Of a stretch of DNA of 64,000 nt, positions 24,119 to 36,212 are shown one piece after another. Each line of letters begins with the position of its first letter. The first letter of the stretch is position 1. A model generated the notes under the pieces. That model had not been told where the DNA came from and searched no databases. It worked only from the letters and a program-made list of their open reading frames with translations. The position numbers and the translations under genes are program-made. Origin of the DNA: Stictocephala bisonia (taxonomy: Eukaryota > Arthropoda > Insecta > Hemiptera > Membracidae); the NCBI GenBank assembly GCA_035578905.1, contig JAQJVL010000005.1, positions 798,347 to 862,346 of the forward strand, in the 5' to 3' direction.

Positions 24119-24494
24119 GTTTTAAGCTATTAAAATTCAATATTTTACAAAAATAATACAAATTATAATCTGATTGGTTTTATATTCTTAAAGTGACTTA
24201 AAATAAATAATTGTTTACATATGTTACCAGAATGTGTGTATTTGCATAATCACTCTTGAGGTGTTTTCTGACCCTTCTGGCCAATGTTGTGACATCTCTA
24301 AAACTAAAGTAAACACTCTACACTGAATTAGAATTAGTATAATTAATTGGGTTCAAATAAATACTTCAATTGTTTGGTAGTTTTATTGTCTTACCTTTTA
24401 CAATTATTACATGTTCTTAGTATTACAATAGTTACAAAGTAATATTGCCTCATTTACTCTGCGGTTGATGGATGTAATGATGTAAGTTTTGTCA

Positions 24495-25525
24495 GTGAGT
24501 AAAGTAACTTTCTGTCGGCGCAGAAATTATGTGTAACTGAGTTTGAATCTTGTTTACTAAGAAACTAAGAGACATACAACAAATTGAATCAAATCATTGT
24601 TTTCCCCGTTCAACTGTATGTTATGTAATTTGCATTTTAAAATTTTATTACAAGTTTTAATAATTTTTATCCTAGTTGGAACAAAAAAGTACCGGAATTA
24701 AAACTAGTTTTCATGGTACATCACATTTACACCGTTATTACTAAAAAATCTGTTAATGTATCACACTTATATTTTAATACCTGCTTGGTAGGAAGGTTTT
24801 ATACAAGTTTTATCAATTTTAGAATTTCAACTATTCGAGAAAAAAAGTGTTCATCAATTCCCTGAAACATTGTTTCATCGGCTTCTAGAGGTCGTATAAT
24901 TAACTACTTAGTCTTGTTGTGATTCTTATGACATGTATAGTTACGATACATTATTTTCATATGTGTAAGTAAACTCAGTGATTTTAAATCTACTGAAATC
25001 AATTAAAAATAACTAAATTGATGAATTTAAATCAAAATAAAATCATTACATTTATTTACACATATGAAAGTAATGTATCGTAATTATGCATGTCATAAGA
25101 ATCACAACAAGACTAAGTAGTTAATTATACGACCTCTAGAAGCCGATGAAACAATGTTTCAGGGAATTGATGAGAACTTTTTTTCTCGAATAGTTGAAAT
25201 TCAAAAATTGATAAAACTTGTATAAAACCTTCCTACCAAGCAGGTATTAAAATATAAATGTGATACATTGACGAGTTTTTGAGTAATAATGGTGTACATG
25301 TGATGTACACTGAAAACTAGTTAAAATTCCGTTCCAACTAGGCTAAAAATTATTAAAACTTGTAAAATTTAAAAATGCATATTTCATAACGTACAGTTAA
25401 ACGGGTAAAACAAAAGTGTGATTATATTTTTCATATGCTTCTTAGTTTCTTAGTAAACAACCTTTAAACTCAGGTGCACATAATTTCTACGCCGACAGAA
25501 AGTAATTTTATTTAACTCAATAAAT
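24495..25525. mobile_element. Foldback element with about 480-bp inverted arms
   Basis: The left arm (about 24503-24976) and right arm (about 25043-25505) are reverse complements at roughly 90 percent, around a spacer of about 65 bases. Landmarks: CTTTCTGTCGGCG near 24508 against CGCCGACAGAAAG near 25490. CCTGCTTGGTAGGAAGGTTT, TGTTTCATCGGCTTCTAGAG and ACTTAGTCTTGTTGTGATTC are found in both arms. No ORF. No clear target duplication. Confidence 0.85.
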
Positions 25526-25534
25526 GTGTAAGAA

Positions 25535-26300
25535 CAATACTAGTAAAATTATTGTATTTTTATCGCAATACAGCTTTCTTTAAGTGTTGATTTTTTTATA
25601 GTTAAAAGTTCTGAATTATGCCTAAAGATTGATAGAATAGAATACAAAAATTTTTTTATTGAGTTTTTTGACAAAGGGCAACAATTGCCCTTTGTTTAAT
25701 TTCTAATTTTTCCAAACTAACTTAAAATTTGTGGTTTTTATTCTTGTTGTTTTCAGAAGTGTATTATTTAAGTTCCCTTTTAGTAAATGAAACAATTTAA
25801 ATAGGTTAAAACATATATTTTTTAAGATATCTACAAATCTTTAATTCATGAAGTGGGATACACACAGTGTCAAAAAAAACTTAGTTTCAAGACCAAATTA
25901 TACAGGTGAAAATAAGTTTGAAATGATCACTAATATTTTTTGAACTTGGTTTCATTTAGAACATTATTTTGAAAACTGTTAGAAATGTTTTTTGAAACGA
26001 CATATTTCAATAAATGAAACGACATAATTTGTGTAAATAAGTAGGATACCGGTACCTAAAATATCCAAAATATTGTTTTTTTTTTTTTTTTTGTAAAATT
26101 TAAAATTGTTGAAGTCAAATATCATTACAACTACTGAGATTAAGAAAAAGTAACTAGCAAAATAAGTTTTACAAATCTTTCTAAATCTTTTTTATTAAAA
26201 TCAGTTCATATAAAATAGAGATAACTATTTTAATTTTTACTGATTTTAATATTATCTAACATCATGTTTTAATACGGTTTTATTAATTAAAACATATTGT
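25535..26300. repeat. AT-rich dispersed repeat, copy 1
   Basis: From about 25863 the sequence is collinear with 31345-31770: GTGTCAAAAAAA-CTTAG, ATTATACA-GTGAAAATAAGT, a T-run, and AATCA-TTCATA...ATAACTATTTTAA. Non-coding, no recognised family. Confidence 0.5.
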
Positions 26301-26827
26301 AGCAAATTTATATAAAACCTCCCTCAAATAAATAAAAGCTAACAATAAAGAAAATTTAAGATAGCAACATCTAAATAAATAATTTATATGATAAAAACTG
26401 CATAGTAATTTAATGGTTTATAACCTACTTATTCAGCTGTAACTTCATACATAATTTATATTCTGTTCTGTAAACAGCTGTTTTTATTATAATTACATGT
26501 TTTTGATTTCATTGTAGTAGTATTCACCAGCAATACAGGAAAATTGTTTATTACCGGAAAGTTGTTTATGAGGAGTATCCAAGTGTTTACGGATTGAGGT
26601 TCCTGTTTTAGTTTATTGTTTACATTGTGTGTATAAAATTCCAAACCAGGCAGAATTGTAAAGCTGCCATACTACAATCATGCACATTTACAAAAGTCAT
26701 TTCAATTGATAGGAGTTTGAAAAACATTCTCTGTATAACCAGCAAGCTGCTACCGCACAGTTTTACAATCTTATGAACAGTTTCATACATCAAATGAATT
26801 TCGGTTTGTTCCGAATTGGTAAAGCCA

Positions 26828-26900
26828 ATGGCAGTGCAGTGGCTAAGGCTACAGACTGCGGAGTGCAGTGTCCAAGGTTTGAATCGCCAAATGAGCAGTC
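26828..26900 (+). mobile_element. tRNA-derived SINE head
   Basis: A box TGGCTAAGGCT (26840-26850) and B box-like GGTTTGAATC (26876-26885) at tRNA spacing. It shares CAGTGGCTAAGGCT and GACTGC with the SINE at 32845. No cloverleaf is closed well enough to call a tRNA gene. Confidence 0.5.
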
Positions 26901-27034
26901 GGTCGGTACTTACTATTTGAATAAAGTTTATGCCCAAGCGAACTGCAGAGTGAAGTTTTTACTAAAAAAATCCTTCCACCTTTACAAGACAAATTAATCT
27001 ATAAAGGAGACTGACCACACTTAAGTTTGGAGGG

Positions 27035-27715
27035 AATTGAGATGTTAGCAATTCCAACCTGAACATGTACAAAGAGTTAAGACTCTTATAGAAGATGACT
27101 ACCCAAATAGGCAACATTTGTTGCCCTGTTATTTTAAAATATGCTATAAATCCCTAATTTTTGTCACCATTAATATTATTTACTGATGAAGAAGAGTTCA
27201 ATCAACATGGTATTTTAAACTTCATAACCCTTAACAATTGACAGAAGAGAACCCGCATGTCATTGTACAGTTAAGGCACCAAATTAAATTGTCATTTAAT
27301 GTTCGAATACGTTTTGTTGGAGACGTTATAGAGTTAGCTACCTACAATTCCTTCAACACAAACTAATTAATATCATGGAATATGTACCTCTTAGCCCATA
27401 GATCGGACATAATTTATGTACGATGGTGCTCTCTCTTACTTCAGCAATGATGTAAGAGCACACTTGGATTAGCAATAAGTGGATTAGTCATGTCGACCTG
27501 ATATAGTGGCCAACGAGATCACCGCATTTAAATTCAACAGACTTTCATTTGGGGTTTCTTTAAATCCATGGTCTAGTCAATGCCATTTGACCACATCGAT
27601 CAGCTAAGAGATTGAATGTAAGATGGATGCTGAAGGACCATAAGGATGCCAGGAATGTTGGAGAGGGTGAGGCAGTCTGTGGGCAATGACCAGATCAATA
27701 CATTTATTGTCTCAT
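27035..27715 (+). pseudogene. Decayed mariner-superfamily transposase
   Basis: Across frameshifts and stops the plus strand reads QPEHVQR...TLIEDDYPN, TDEEEFNQHGIFN, then a DGAxxYFSxxVRxxL-like block, a W(S)GQRDH block for WPARSPDL, TFIWGFFKSMV, IDQLRD and MPGMLERVRQSV. This order matches the DDE transposases common in insects (TDE, HDGAPAHFS, WPARSPDLTPLDFFLWG). At least five disruptions are present. No terminal repeats were identified. Confidence 0.6.
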
Positions 27716-27976
27716 ATTATTATTATTTTTGTAAATGGAGAGCCATAAACACTTACTTTAGTGGTAAAATGTTCCATAGCTATCCACTCTCGTTAAAAGA
27801 TTCTCTTTCAGGGTGTCTACTGGTTGGGAAAAGTATGAAAATGAATAAGTTGGGTATTTTTTTAAGTAGGGAAAGTGTGGGAAAAGTTGAGAAGTCCAAA
27901 TGTTAGTCGAGAAAATAAGAAGTATTACTTACTTGACAATAGTTTACTAGTCTCAACATTTAATGCTGTAATTCTA

Positions 27977-28899
27977 TTAACCTTCCAGAGGTGTGACATC
28001 CGGGTACCGCTTAATTTGTAAAAATATGATAGTTATACTGATGTCTGCAGTGCCAACCTCCGTGTACTTCAAGAGCCTCTTTCTAGGAACAAGTCCCTGT
28101 GACTATTCGGTTACTGGCTTTGTTTTTTCAGTCTGCTATTGGTTTTTTTTTTTTTTAGCGGCACGGAGCGCTAGGTCAAATGGCACCGCTCGTGTTTTGT
28201 AATCACGGAGAATTACTCCTTGTGTCACCTTCCCTTGTGTGTTGTTTTCCCCTATGTGTTTTATGTAAATATTGTAAATAGTTGTATTGTTTGACTGTGC
28301 TAAGCCCTTTTATAGTAAATTAAGTTATATTTTCTAAATATAAAGGATTCTGATGAAGAAAGGAAGATAAATATCTAATGAACTGTGTCAAAACAGAAGA
28401 AGCTAGATATGGAATATGAACTGGTGATTGTGTGAGACGACTGTTTCCAGTTGAATATGAAATTTAACAAAGCACTGCTAGTGATGACGACTATGCAGAT
28501 GGCGGCTTCGGAATCCTAAAGGAAGTACGCCAAGTTAAGAACATAAATTTCTTTATTTATTTCCATTTAATCTCATAATAATTATATACAAAACAATTTT
28601 TTACTATCAATTAATTTATATTTTATGGAATTGTAACTTCAATAATATTTCATTCAGTGTAAATCTAATCAAATGTACAAATTTCAATCAATACCTAAAT
28701 ATGTAATTTCTTAATTTGTATTTTTATTTGATTTTATGCTGATAAAAATGTTTTATTTCTATCAAATAATTTTGTTAAAAAAGTGTATTTGTGTATATAG
28801 TTTGTATATATATAAAAAAATGGTGATTTACTTCTAATTCCATAACCTGGAGAAAAAGTCCTTGGTGTTTTCAAATCAGTGTCACCTCTAAAAGGTTAA
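27977..28899. mobile_element. TTAA-flanked piggyBac-like MITE, 915 bp
   Basis: The element at 27981-28895 lies between TTAA copies at 27977-27980 and 28896-28899. Ends are CCTTCCAGAGGTGTGACA and, reversed from the right, CCTTTTAGAGGTGACAC. Inside the left end is a GC-rich GGCACGGAGCG...GGCACCGCTCG block. No open transposase. Different end sequence from the other TTAA elements, so a separate family. Confidence 0.75.
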
Positions 28900-29389
28900 T
28901 TAAATTAATGATAACAATCATTTTATGCTAGAAAATTAGAACATTTGTGTGTGTTTTTTTTTTTCATCGATTTTAAATGCTATTTAAGATGCAATCTAAA
29001 AATAATGCAACATGTAGAATTCAAAATAGGAAATCATGTTATTTAAAGGTATTACATTTTATAATTTTGAAGTTAGTTAACAAATGCTCTCATTTTCTGC
29101 CATTTCTAATTGTTACTGACAATAATAAGCCCAAGTTTTTTACTCACTACAATTTTTCTCCCTTTTAAATTCTATCTGTTGCATTATTTTAACATTATAT
29201 TAAATAATATTTAAATAAAACAAACACAAGAATTTTAATATTCAATCTGATTACATTTATGACTTGAAGTAGTCTACATGATTATCTGTCTTAACAACAT
29301 ACAGATTACAAAACCCACATTACGTACATTACCTTAGAAGAATACGAATGACATCTTTTTCTTTTTAGTTTGAAGTGAACTTCATGCTT

Positions 29390-29760
29390 TTTTTTATAGG
29401 ATGGCCTTGAACGTATTACGTTTGGGTGGAGGAGGGAGAGTCATTTGTGTTTGGTTTGACATTTCTTATATGTTTAATAGGTAGGAGGGCTGTCAACTAG
29501 TACGTGTTTGGGTGAGCAAGATGTTTCTTACTGAAATGTGTCTTTGGATGGGTGGGAGAGCGCTCAAGTTAATGCTTTTTTGGTTTGACGGGGTGGCCTT
29601 ATTAAACATCTGTCATGCATGTTTTGGATGGGAAGGAAGGCTCTAAAATAGATATGTGCTTAAGTGCGGGTAGGATAGTCTTCACCATTATGCTTTGGGT
29701 GATTGGGAACGCAACTTTAGCATATTTGGGTGGATGGGATGGGTGTCTCATTATCTTAGT
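29390..29760 (+). repeat. Degenerate G-rich tandem repeat
   Basis: Recurrent TTTGGGTGG, GGATGGGTGGGAGAG, GGGAAGGAAGGCTCT and GGTGGATGGGATGGGTG words every 50-60 bases. An old minisatellite related in style to the arrays at 41.4, 51.3 and 55.0 kb. Confidence 0.5.
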
Positions 29761-29959
29761 TTTCTAATGTTATTACCGGTACTAAAAGTTATTTATATTT
29801 CAATGTTTTATAGAATGAAAAACTACAATATTTGTAGTATTTTCATTACAAAGCCCTACATTAAATTATTGTTTAAATGTTTGCCGATGTTTTACTTAAA
29901 ATTTAGTAGCTTGGTTAAATATGTAAAATATATATTTTGTATTGCATTTTATTCATAGT

Positions 29960-30960
29960 GTACTTGATTGATAGTTTTTTTAAGTGGTTTGTACACTTTT
30001 TGATGTAATTTATTTCTTAAGGTTCTTAAACTTAACATAGCTGTAATGCTGTTATTTGTTCTCAGGTAAATTATTGATTATTGGTTTATGTTTTAATGCT
30101 ACGAGGCAACTGCTAATAAGATTGCTTTTAATTTTGTTTAATTTAGTGTTTGAATTTGTCTAAATATAGCTGATCCAATTTTGTTAAAAAGCACTAAGAC
30201 ACTATGGGAACTACTAATGAACCATTCAGTATTTAGGTCAAGGAACCATTATAATTGTAAAATTGGTTTAAAATTGTTAGATGGTTAGTGATGTTTTAAA
30301 AAATTACAATACTTAAGTTAATAAATAAAAATATTGTGTAGCAGTGGACATTTTAAAAAGAAAATGTGTATTCTGTGAATCCTAATAACAGCAATTTCTA
30401 AGTTATTTGCCAACCGGTTTTTAAAATTGTTATACCAACGTTTTTTATACAAAAAGACAAAAAGTTTTTAAAGTAGAAACTTCAAATTCTACACCACAAT
30501 AGCACTTGGTATAGAATTTAGTTATACCCTTAATAATATACACCTATAGTAGATATCCCATCTAATAGGGATATTTGTGCCAGTAATTTGGTTAGTTGTG
30601 TGGTCTGCTACTACAGCTATTTTTAACTGCATTACATTTACAGGGACTACACCACGCTTCAAAAAAACAGCTGATAATTTGAGATACAAAATTTAACATT
30701 TGATGAGAAATCTGTGTGTGTATAAAATAAATGGTTATAGCAATTTTCAAATCAAAATGTTAAACCATCATAAAGATATAGTTAATTCTGTAAAACTCAC
30801 AAAACGGCTAACTGACGCTAAACAGAGCGGAATTTCAATAAATGTTACTATAAATGTTTAGCTTATTGTTTTGTATGGAATCTGAAGATATATAGCCAGT
30901 GCAGCATTTTTGTTATACTCAGTATATATATATCAAATATGTTTTAATCATATAATGTAA
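29960..30960. other. Intergenic AT-rich sequence, nothing seen
   Basis: No coding frame, inverted ends or known repeat motif could be supported. Confidence 0.4.
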
Positions 30961-30989
30961 TTATTATTATATCATTGTATTTATTTATT

Positions 30990-31245
30990 CATAAGACGCC
31001 GATCGTCAAGATATGGGCGGATATGGATTTCGAATGAGTGTAGATGAGTGAATGTAGTCATTGTTACAAACTAAGGCCGACTATTCCTTAGAAAGTGTCA
31101 TTAATTAATAGCCCAATGACAAATGAACAGCCGGTGATTATCAGCTGATCCTTCTCAAAATGTATTATGACTGATTGGGATCGAACTGACAACCTTTAGC
31201 ACATGAAGCTGGGATTGAACCAACTTCGCTACCGACCAATTAATT
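30990..31245 (-). mobile_element. tRNA-like SINE, minus strand
   Basis: On the minus strand, TTGGTCGGTAGCGAAGTTGG is followed by two GGTTCAATCCC / AGTTCGATCCC B-box-like words about 35 bases apart, then a GATCAGCTGATAATCACCGG body. It resembles a degraded tRNA-headed SINE. Confidence 0.4.
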
Positions 31246-31339
31246 AATTGTAAGTTGATAAAAATCACTAAATTCAGCAGAGGCATGTTGGGCACGGTGC
31301 AAAAACACAGCAGTTAAAGTGTTAAAATCCCATCTTAAG

Positions 31340-31775
31340 TTTAGGGTGTCAAAAAAAGCTTAGCCAGATTATACAAGTGAAAATAAGTAAAAAATTATCT
31401 ATAAATATTTTTGAATTTGGCTTCGTGTATCTATAATCAGACTTTTCTTTTTTTTAATCATTATTTTTTAAACTGTTTAAGATATTTTAAAAAAACTTGC
31501 TATATGTCCTATTAAATTTGATATCTAAAATGTAAAAAAAAAAAAATTTTATAATAATTGATGGAATTTAAAAATTGTAAAGTATAATCTCATTACAACA
31601 ATTATATTCAATTATATAACAAGAAACACAATTTTAGAGAGTTAAACAGAAAATTAACGATAACTTGTTTGCTAAAATCAATTCATAAATAATTATAGTT
31701 ATAACTATTTTAAATCTTACATGTTAATTAAATAATACAAAACCGTTTATTAAGCTAGGGTGTCTACTAAATATC
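31340..31775. repeat. AT-rich dispersed repeat, copy 2
   Basis: Collinear with 25863-26290, starting GTGTCAAAAAAAGCTTAG. It ends close to AGGGTGTCTACT at 31767, a word also found at 27810 in the opposite context. Confidence 0.5.
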
Positions 31776-31789
31776 CCAAATGAAATTCC

Positions 31790-32840
31790 CGTCTTCCCCT
31801 ACTTTTCTCGACTTGTTGGCTAAAGTCCCAATTAAAAGTATAAAGAAAACTATGGTAAGTATACTTTCCTTGGATTTTTTATAGTTTGTACACACAGATT
31901 ATGTAAGATAACTTTTTTGTTTATGTACATATTTTTGTATATTTGCTATTTCCTAAAACTAGATCAAATTTGCTACACTTGGCTATCTTGGAATTTATAA
32001 TTTGTAAATATTATATATTTCCCCAAGCATATCCCCACCATTTTTTTATTTGTTATGAATGATATTTATACATTTCAGCAGTGACAAAAAATACAAAAAT
32101 ATTATATATGCACAAATTGTGGGCTTATATGATTCTCTGGCTATTGTGAGTGCAGTGTGTATACCTTAACTTGCTTTATTGAATTTTATAGGCAATGTCT
32201 GCCAAATTGTTTTAAAACGCCCTGCGTTTTTGACAGATATAGTTGTTGCAACTAGGGTTAACATTGATAATGTTCCTGGAAATTTCAGGAATCAATGTGG
32301 TTGTGATTTAAGACTGAAGGGATTAGTTTGACAATTATTTAAGTTCCAGCAGCACTTCCGGCGACACTCTGACTACTTTACTGCTTGATGCTAGCTAGAC
32401 AAAGTGAAAAATTTCTTTGTTTCCCATGGTCTGGTCTGGAACTCTTCATTTTATTTCCAGCCATCCACCATATGTGAGAACTTTCATTCATTGTTACCGA
32501 GTCCTGTGATGTTCAGTATCTTGGGCGAGGACACAACTAATTACATTTAAATGTGAGGATGCAACTATAGATACTTGAAGCCTGAATTCAAAATTATTTG
32601 ATATGTAAAATAAAATTATAACAATTCAATAATTTTTACATGGGAAAACCTTTATGGGCATATTGCCTGAGTTTAGGAGAGCTGTTAGATGTAGTTAAAT
32701 TTGTTGTTAAAGAATTTCAAAAACAGAAAAAATTAAATCTCATAAGGTAATTTGAATACAAATTTTATTCAAGACTTTAAATTGATGTAAACCTTTTCCA
32801 TGTGCTGTAAACACTGTCAACGGACGACTTTCTACTGTAC
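31790..32840. other. Intergenic AT-rich sequence
   Basis: No supported coding or repeat structure was recognised. Confidence 0.4.
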
Positions 32841-32844
32841 AACA

Positions 32845-33000
32845 GCTGGCTCAGTGGCTAAGGCTTCGGACTGCAGGGGGCAAGGTCGAAGGTTCGAATT
32901 CCCAACTGAGCTAACGGTTGGTACTACACTCATTTAATAAATTTCACGCACAGACCTGTAGGCCCAAAAAAATTCCGTATCCCTATATGGTGTAGTCAAA
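32845..33000 (+). mobile_element. tRNA-derived SINE
   Basis: GCTGGCTCAGTGGCTAAGGC contains an A box (32855-32865), and GGTTCGAATTC at 32891-32901 is a B box. The unrelated body ACTCATTTAATAAATTTCAC and GGCCCAAAAAAATTCC follows. The tRNA-like head is better kept than in the 26.8-kb copy. Confidence 0.65.
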
Positions 33001-33273
33001 ATCATTTAGATCGAGGCTCCTTCAGTCAATTTAATTAATATAATATTTTTATGTAAATTTAATAAAGATCATCTGACTCAGTCTTATAGTTTCATGAGCC
33101 AAGCAATCAAAAGATGTGTTCTGCTTAAGACAACACTTAAGTCACAAACAAAACTTTTATAATATTTTAACTCTTTAACAGTTACTGGTCACTAAAAATC
33201 TTTAAATACTTGATATAGTATTGAAAAGTGTTTGTAAGGAATTAAACATTGTAATAAGAAGTATATAATTGTC

Positions 33274-33279
33274 TTTATT
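33274..33279 (-). promoter_or_regulatory. Candidate poly(A) signal of the 33399-33857 gene
   Basis: AATAAA on the minus strand, about 120 bases after the stop codon of the cysteine-rich ORF. The spacing suits a short 3' UTR. Confidence 0.35.
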
Positions 33280-33398
33280 TTACTAAATATAACAATAAGA
33301 GTATCTTCATACAAAATAAATTAAATATCAATAACAAAATACAAAATATAATCTAAAATAAATAAAATCACAGACAAAAAATGAGATTCACATCAAGT

Positions 33399-33857
33399 TC
33401 AAACAACTACAAAAGGTCTGTTACTTCGAAGTTTGGTAGACTTCCTATACTGACAAACACATGCAACAGAAATGTTCTCTTTACGCGCTACTTTACTCAC
33501 TTTATTTTCAGAGAAGTGAACAGCTGTAATGTCCACTGGTACTGTATAGTTACTACATCTAAAGTCTCCAAAGGCTCCGCACGCAGTGTTGTGGCAGGTT
33601 GGATCACAGAAGCCTTCTAAGATTGCACTGGGCTCAGATGTTGGTGGCAGCTCCAATACTCTGTAAACTGTCGGACATCTCCCTACCCATCCGAGGTCGG
33701 TGAGTTGTGGGTGTAGTTGCAGGTATGGAGTGACAGGGCACTTGCCTTCCCAAGGAATGTTTAACATAGCCACAACATGTGAAATTTGTAAGAAACTGCT
33801 TACTTCTTGGAATCTAAACACCAATAACAGATGTACAAAATATTTAACAAAATTCAT
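33399..33857 (-). CDS. Putative secreted cysteine-rich cystine-knot-like protein (IL-17- or PTTH/trunk-like), 152 aa
   Basis: Continuous minus-strand frame from an ATG in good context (ACAAAATGA) to TGA at 33399-33401, with AATAAA (minus, 33274-33279) about 120 bases further on. The N-terminus has a plausible signal peptide with hydrophobic core YFVHLLLVF. Eight cysteines follow, in the order GKCP, GRCP, GFCDPTC, NTAC, FRC and the C-terminal VACVC. Two N-glycosylation sequons are present, NYT and NIS. The layout 'CP...Y...P..I...C...C...C....Y.VPV...E.ISVAC.C' resembles invertebrate IL-17 cytokines and also PTTH/trunk growth factors. GC content is higher than in the surroundings. The assignment to a family is inference, and extra upstream exons cannot be excluded. 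No transposon motif is visible in it. Confidence 0.5.
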   Translation of the reverse strand: MNFVKYFVHLLLVFRFQEVSSFLQISHVVAMLNIPWEGKCPVTPYLQLHPQLTDLGWVGRCPTVYRVLELPPTSEPSAILEGFCDPTCHNTACGAFGDFRCSNYTVPVDITAVHFSENKVSKVARKENISVACVCQYRKSTKLRSNRPFVVV

Positions 33858-33889
33858 TTTGTTTTATAAAACTTTAAAATATTAGCAAA

Positions 33890-35295
33890 TTCTGGTCAAC
33901 TTGAATGAAAAAAATATTTGTATAGTATGACATCAAACAAAAAAGAAACTATAGATATGTAAAAGCTAATGAAGGTGTGCATCAAATGTAGTAAATTTAT
34001 TCCTGAAGCCCAAATTATACACAGAGTAACATATGTTACTTTATTGTTAGGATTAAAGCAACCGCTATCAATTGCTGTAAACATCGAGACGTGATGAGTA
34101 ATTTACACTAATACATGGGATAATATCAACTTTTACAAGTACCCACAGGGAATCCCCAATATTTATTCTGTGTAACTTAAAAATGGGCGTGCAAAATAGT
34201 TTAAACAATATTATTTATTAAAAATTACATAAACATTAATATGCAAATTTAAAAGTTTCTGTTTAATGTGGGTAATATTTCATTTTATATGAAAAATTTA
34301 TGAATTGGTGAAGGTTGTTTGAATATAAATTAAATAACATATGATTTTAGGTAGTCCCAATGTTATGTACATATTATATTTTTTAATCTGATGCTATTTT
34401 TTAAAGGTGTTCATTTTGTTACATTCATCAACGTGTTTTTCTTAAGTAAATTTGGTACATTTTTAGAAAGACTTTCCAGTATAGCATTGCCAATTATTGC
34501 ATCAGCAATCTAAATGTTTTATGCAAATAAGCAAAATAAAAAATGAACAAATTTTAATTTAAAAGTTATTTAAATTTTATTTTCAAAAAAGGCCTATGAA
34601 TATTATCTTGAAAGACTTGGGTTAGTTGATTTATGATAACTTAAAAACAAAATAAACCTACATTAATTGTAGGAGATTGTTAGTACACTTTTAAATTTTT
34701 TTATTCTTGATTTACTGCTTTTACAATTTTGATTAAACACCAGCATTGTATAATGATCAAAGCCTCAGGTTCTATCACAATTAAAAAACAAATAAAATTT
34801 AAATAAAAACACATTATCTATTCATTTTGAAGACCACAGCTGTAGTAATAGTAGAATTTAAAGCAAATAAAATGCAATAAATAAATTTATTTTAAACAAT
34901 TTCACCAACCAAGTAATGAAACAAAAATCTTGGTCAAAAGCTTGGTTATTAATTTATATTTTTTCAAGCTTTAATTTAAACTTCAAAATGGAAAGTGTAA
35001 ATATTAGTACATTTAGAATAATTGTAGCATTAATAAACACAAAATTTACATAAAAAAACAATATTTTACTTAACATAAAACTCTGATGAATTTATATGGT
35101 GACTCAAGTAAACAAATGGTATGCCACAAATTAATTTTGAGAAGAGAGCTAGTACTGTAGGGGTTCGATCAAATAGTATGATCAATTGAGATGTAGCTTT
35201 TTTAAATATAATTAAAGCTCATAATGATTCAAATATTTGTTTATCAATAAATAAAGTAATATTGTAAAACAAAATTGTATATAAATACTAGTACT
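33890..35295. other. Intergenic AT-rich sequence upstream of the cysteine-rich ORF
   Basis: Very AT-rich, no supported coding frame. On the minus strand this is the region where promoter or earlier exons of the 33399-33857 gene would lie; none is recognised. Confidence 0.4.
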
Positions 35296-35309
35296 GACCA
35301 CTAATGGAC

Positions 35310-35640
35310 AGTATGGCCATGGACCACCAGGGGATTGACGCTAGATCAGTCATGTAACTGCGGGGAATCTATCCAAACAATGGATCATGTAGTTACAGAG
35401 TGCCCCCTGCGATGTTTTATTGAGGGATTAGCTAGCATACACAGAATCAGTGAGGCAGATCTTAGATGGCTTGATGGATTGAACTTAGCTTTGTGACAGG
35501 AGATCACTTTATATATTTATTTTACTAATATATAACATAACTTTTGGATCTTGATTTGTTTATTTATTGTTTATCATAGTTTTTTTTAAGTTAATAAATG
35601 ATAGCTGGCAATAAACTGTACTATATAACTAGCCAGACTA
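35310..35640 (+). mobile_element. LINE family C 3' end, copy 1
   Basis: The open frame ending TGA at 35494-35496 reads RGLTLDQSCNCGESIQTMDH, then VVTECPLRCF and EADLRWLDGLNLAL. The C-x-C-G-x5-Q-T-x2-H-x5-C pattern is the CCHC-type C-terminal finger of many non-LTR retrotransposons (WxxRGxxxxxxCDCGxxxQTxxHI). The 3' UTR ends near AATAAATGATAGCTGGCAA. A second, frameshifted copy is at 50310-50620. Confidence 0.7.
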
Positions 35641-35803
35641 AAAGTGTTCTGACAAACTTGTCAGATCATGATGAAAACTATTAGAAATAATAAACTATAC
35701 TGATAAGAAATGAAAATTTATTTGTTCAATAAAGATATTGTCTGTTGATAAGTTTTCATATTATACTCTACATTCATAAGTTGTTTTTCTACGGCTTTTG
35801 ATT

Positions 35804-36181
35804 TTATGTCTAACTGTCTTCTAAGTAATACTGCATTTCATAGATGTAACACCAACTGCATATATTTTATGTCTAACTGTCTTCTAAGTAATACTGCATT
35901 TAATAGATGTAACACCAACTGCATATATTTTATGTCTAACTGTCTTCTAAGTAATACTGCATTTAATAGATGTAACACCAACTGCATATATTTTATGTCT
36001 AACTGTCTTCTAAGTAATACTGCATTTAATAGATGTAACACCAACTGCATATATTTTATGTCTAACTGTCTTCTAAGTAATGCTGCATTTAATAGATGTA
36101 ACACCAACTGCATATATTTTATGTCTAACTGTCTTCTAAGTAGTACTGCATTTAATAGATGTAACACCAACTGCATATATT
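35804..36181. repeat. 63-bp satellite, six copies, open on both strands
   Basis: Six near-identical 63-bp units (TCTAACTGTCTTCTAAGTAA...CATATATTTTATG). Because 63 is 21 codons, the array is open on both strands: plus repeats CLLSNTAFNRCNTNCIYF, minus repeats LVLHLLNAVLLRRQLDI. Copies differ by only one or two bases, so it is recent. No evidence of translation. Confidence 0.95.
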
Positions 36182-36212
36182 CTATAAACACTTGTAAGAT
36201 ACGGAGCCTTGG

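Noticed and set aside
32845..32912. Functional tRNA gene
   Set aside because: A and B boxes are present, but the acceptor stem and cloverleaf are not well formed and a SINE body follows; the same holds at 26.8 and 51.4 kb.
35838..36191. Minus-strand 117-codon ORF over the 63-bp satellite
   Set aside because: By-product of a repeat length divisible by three.
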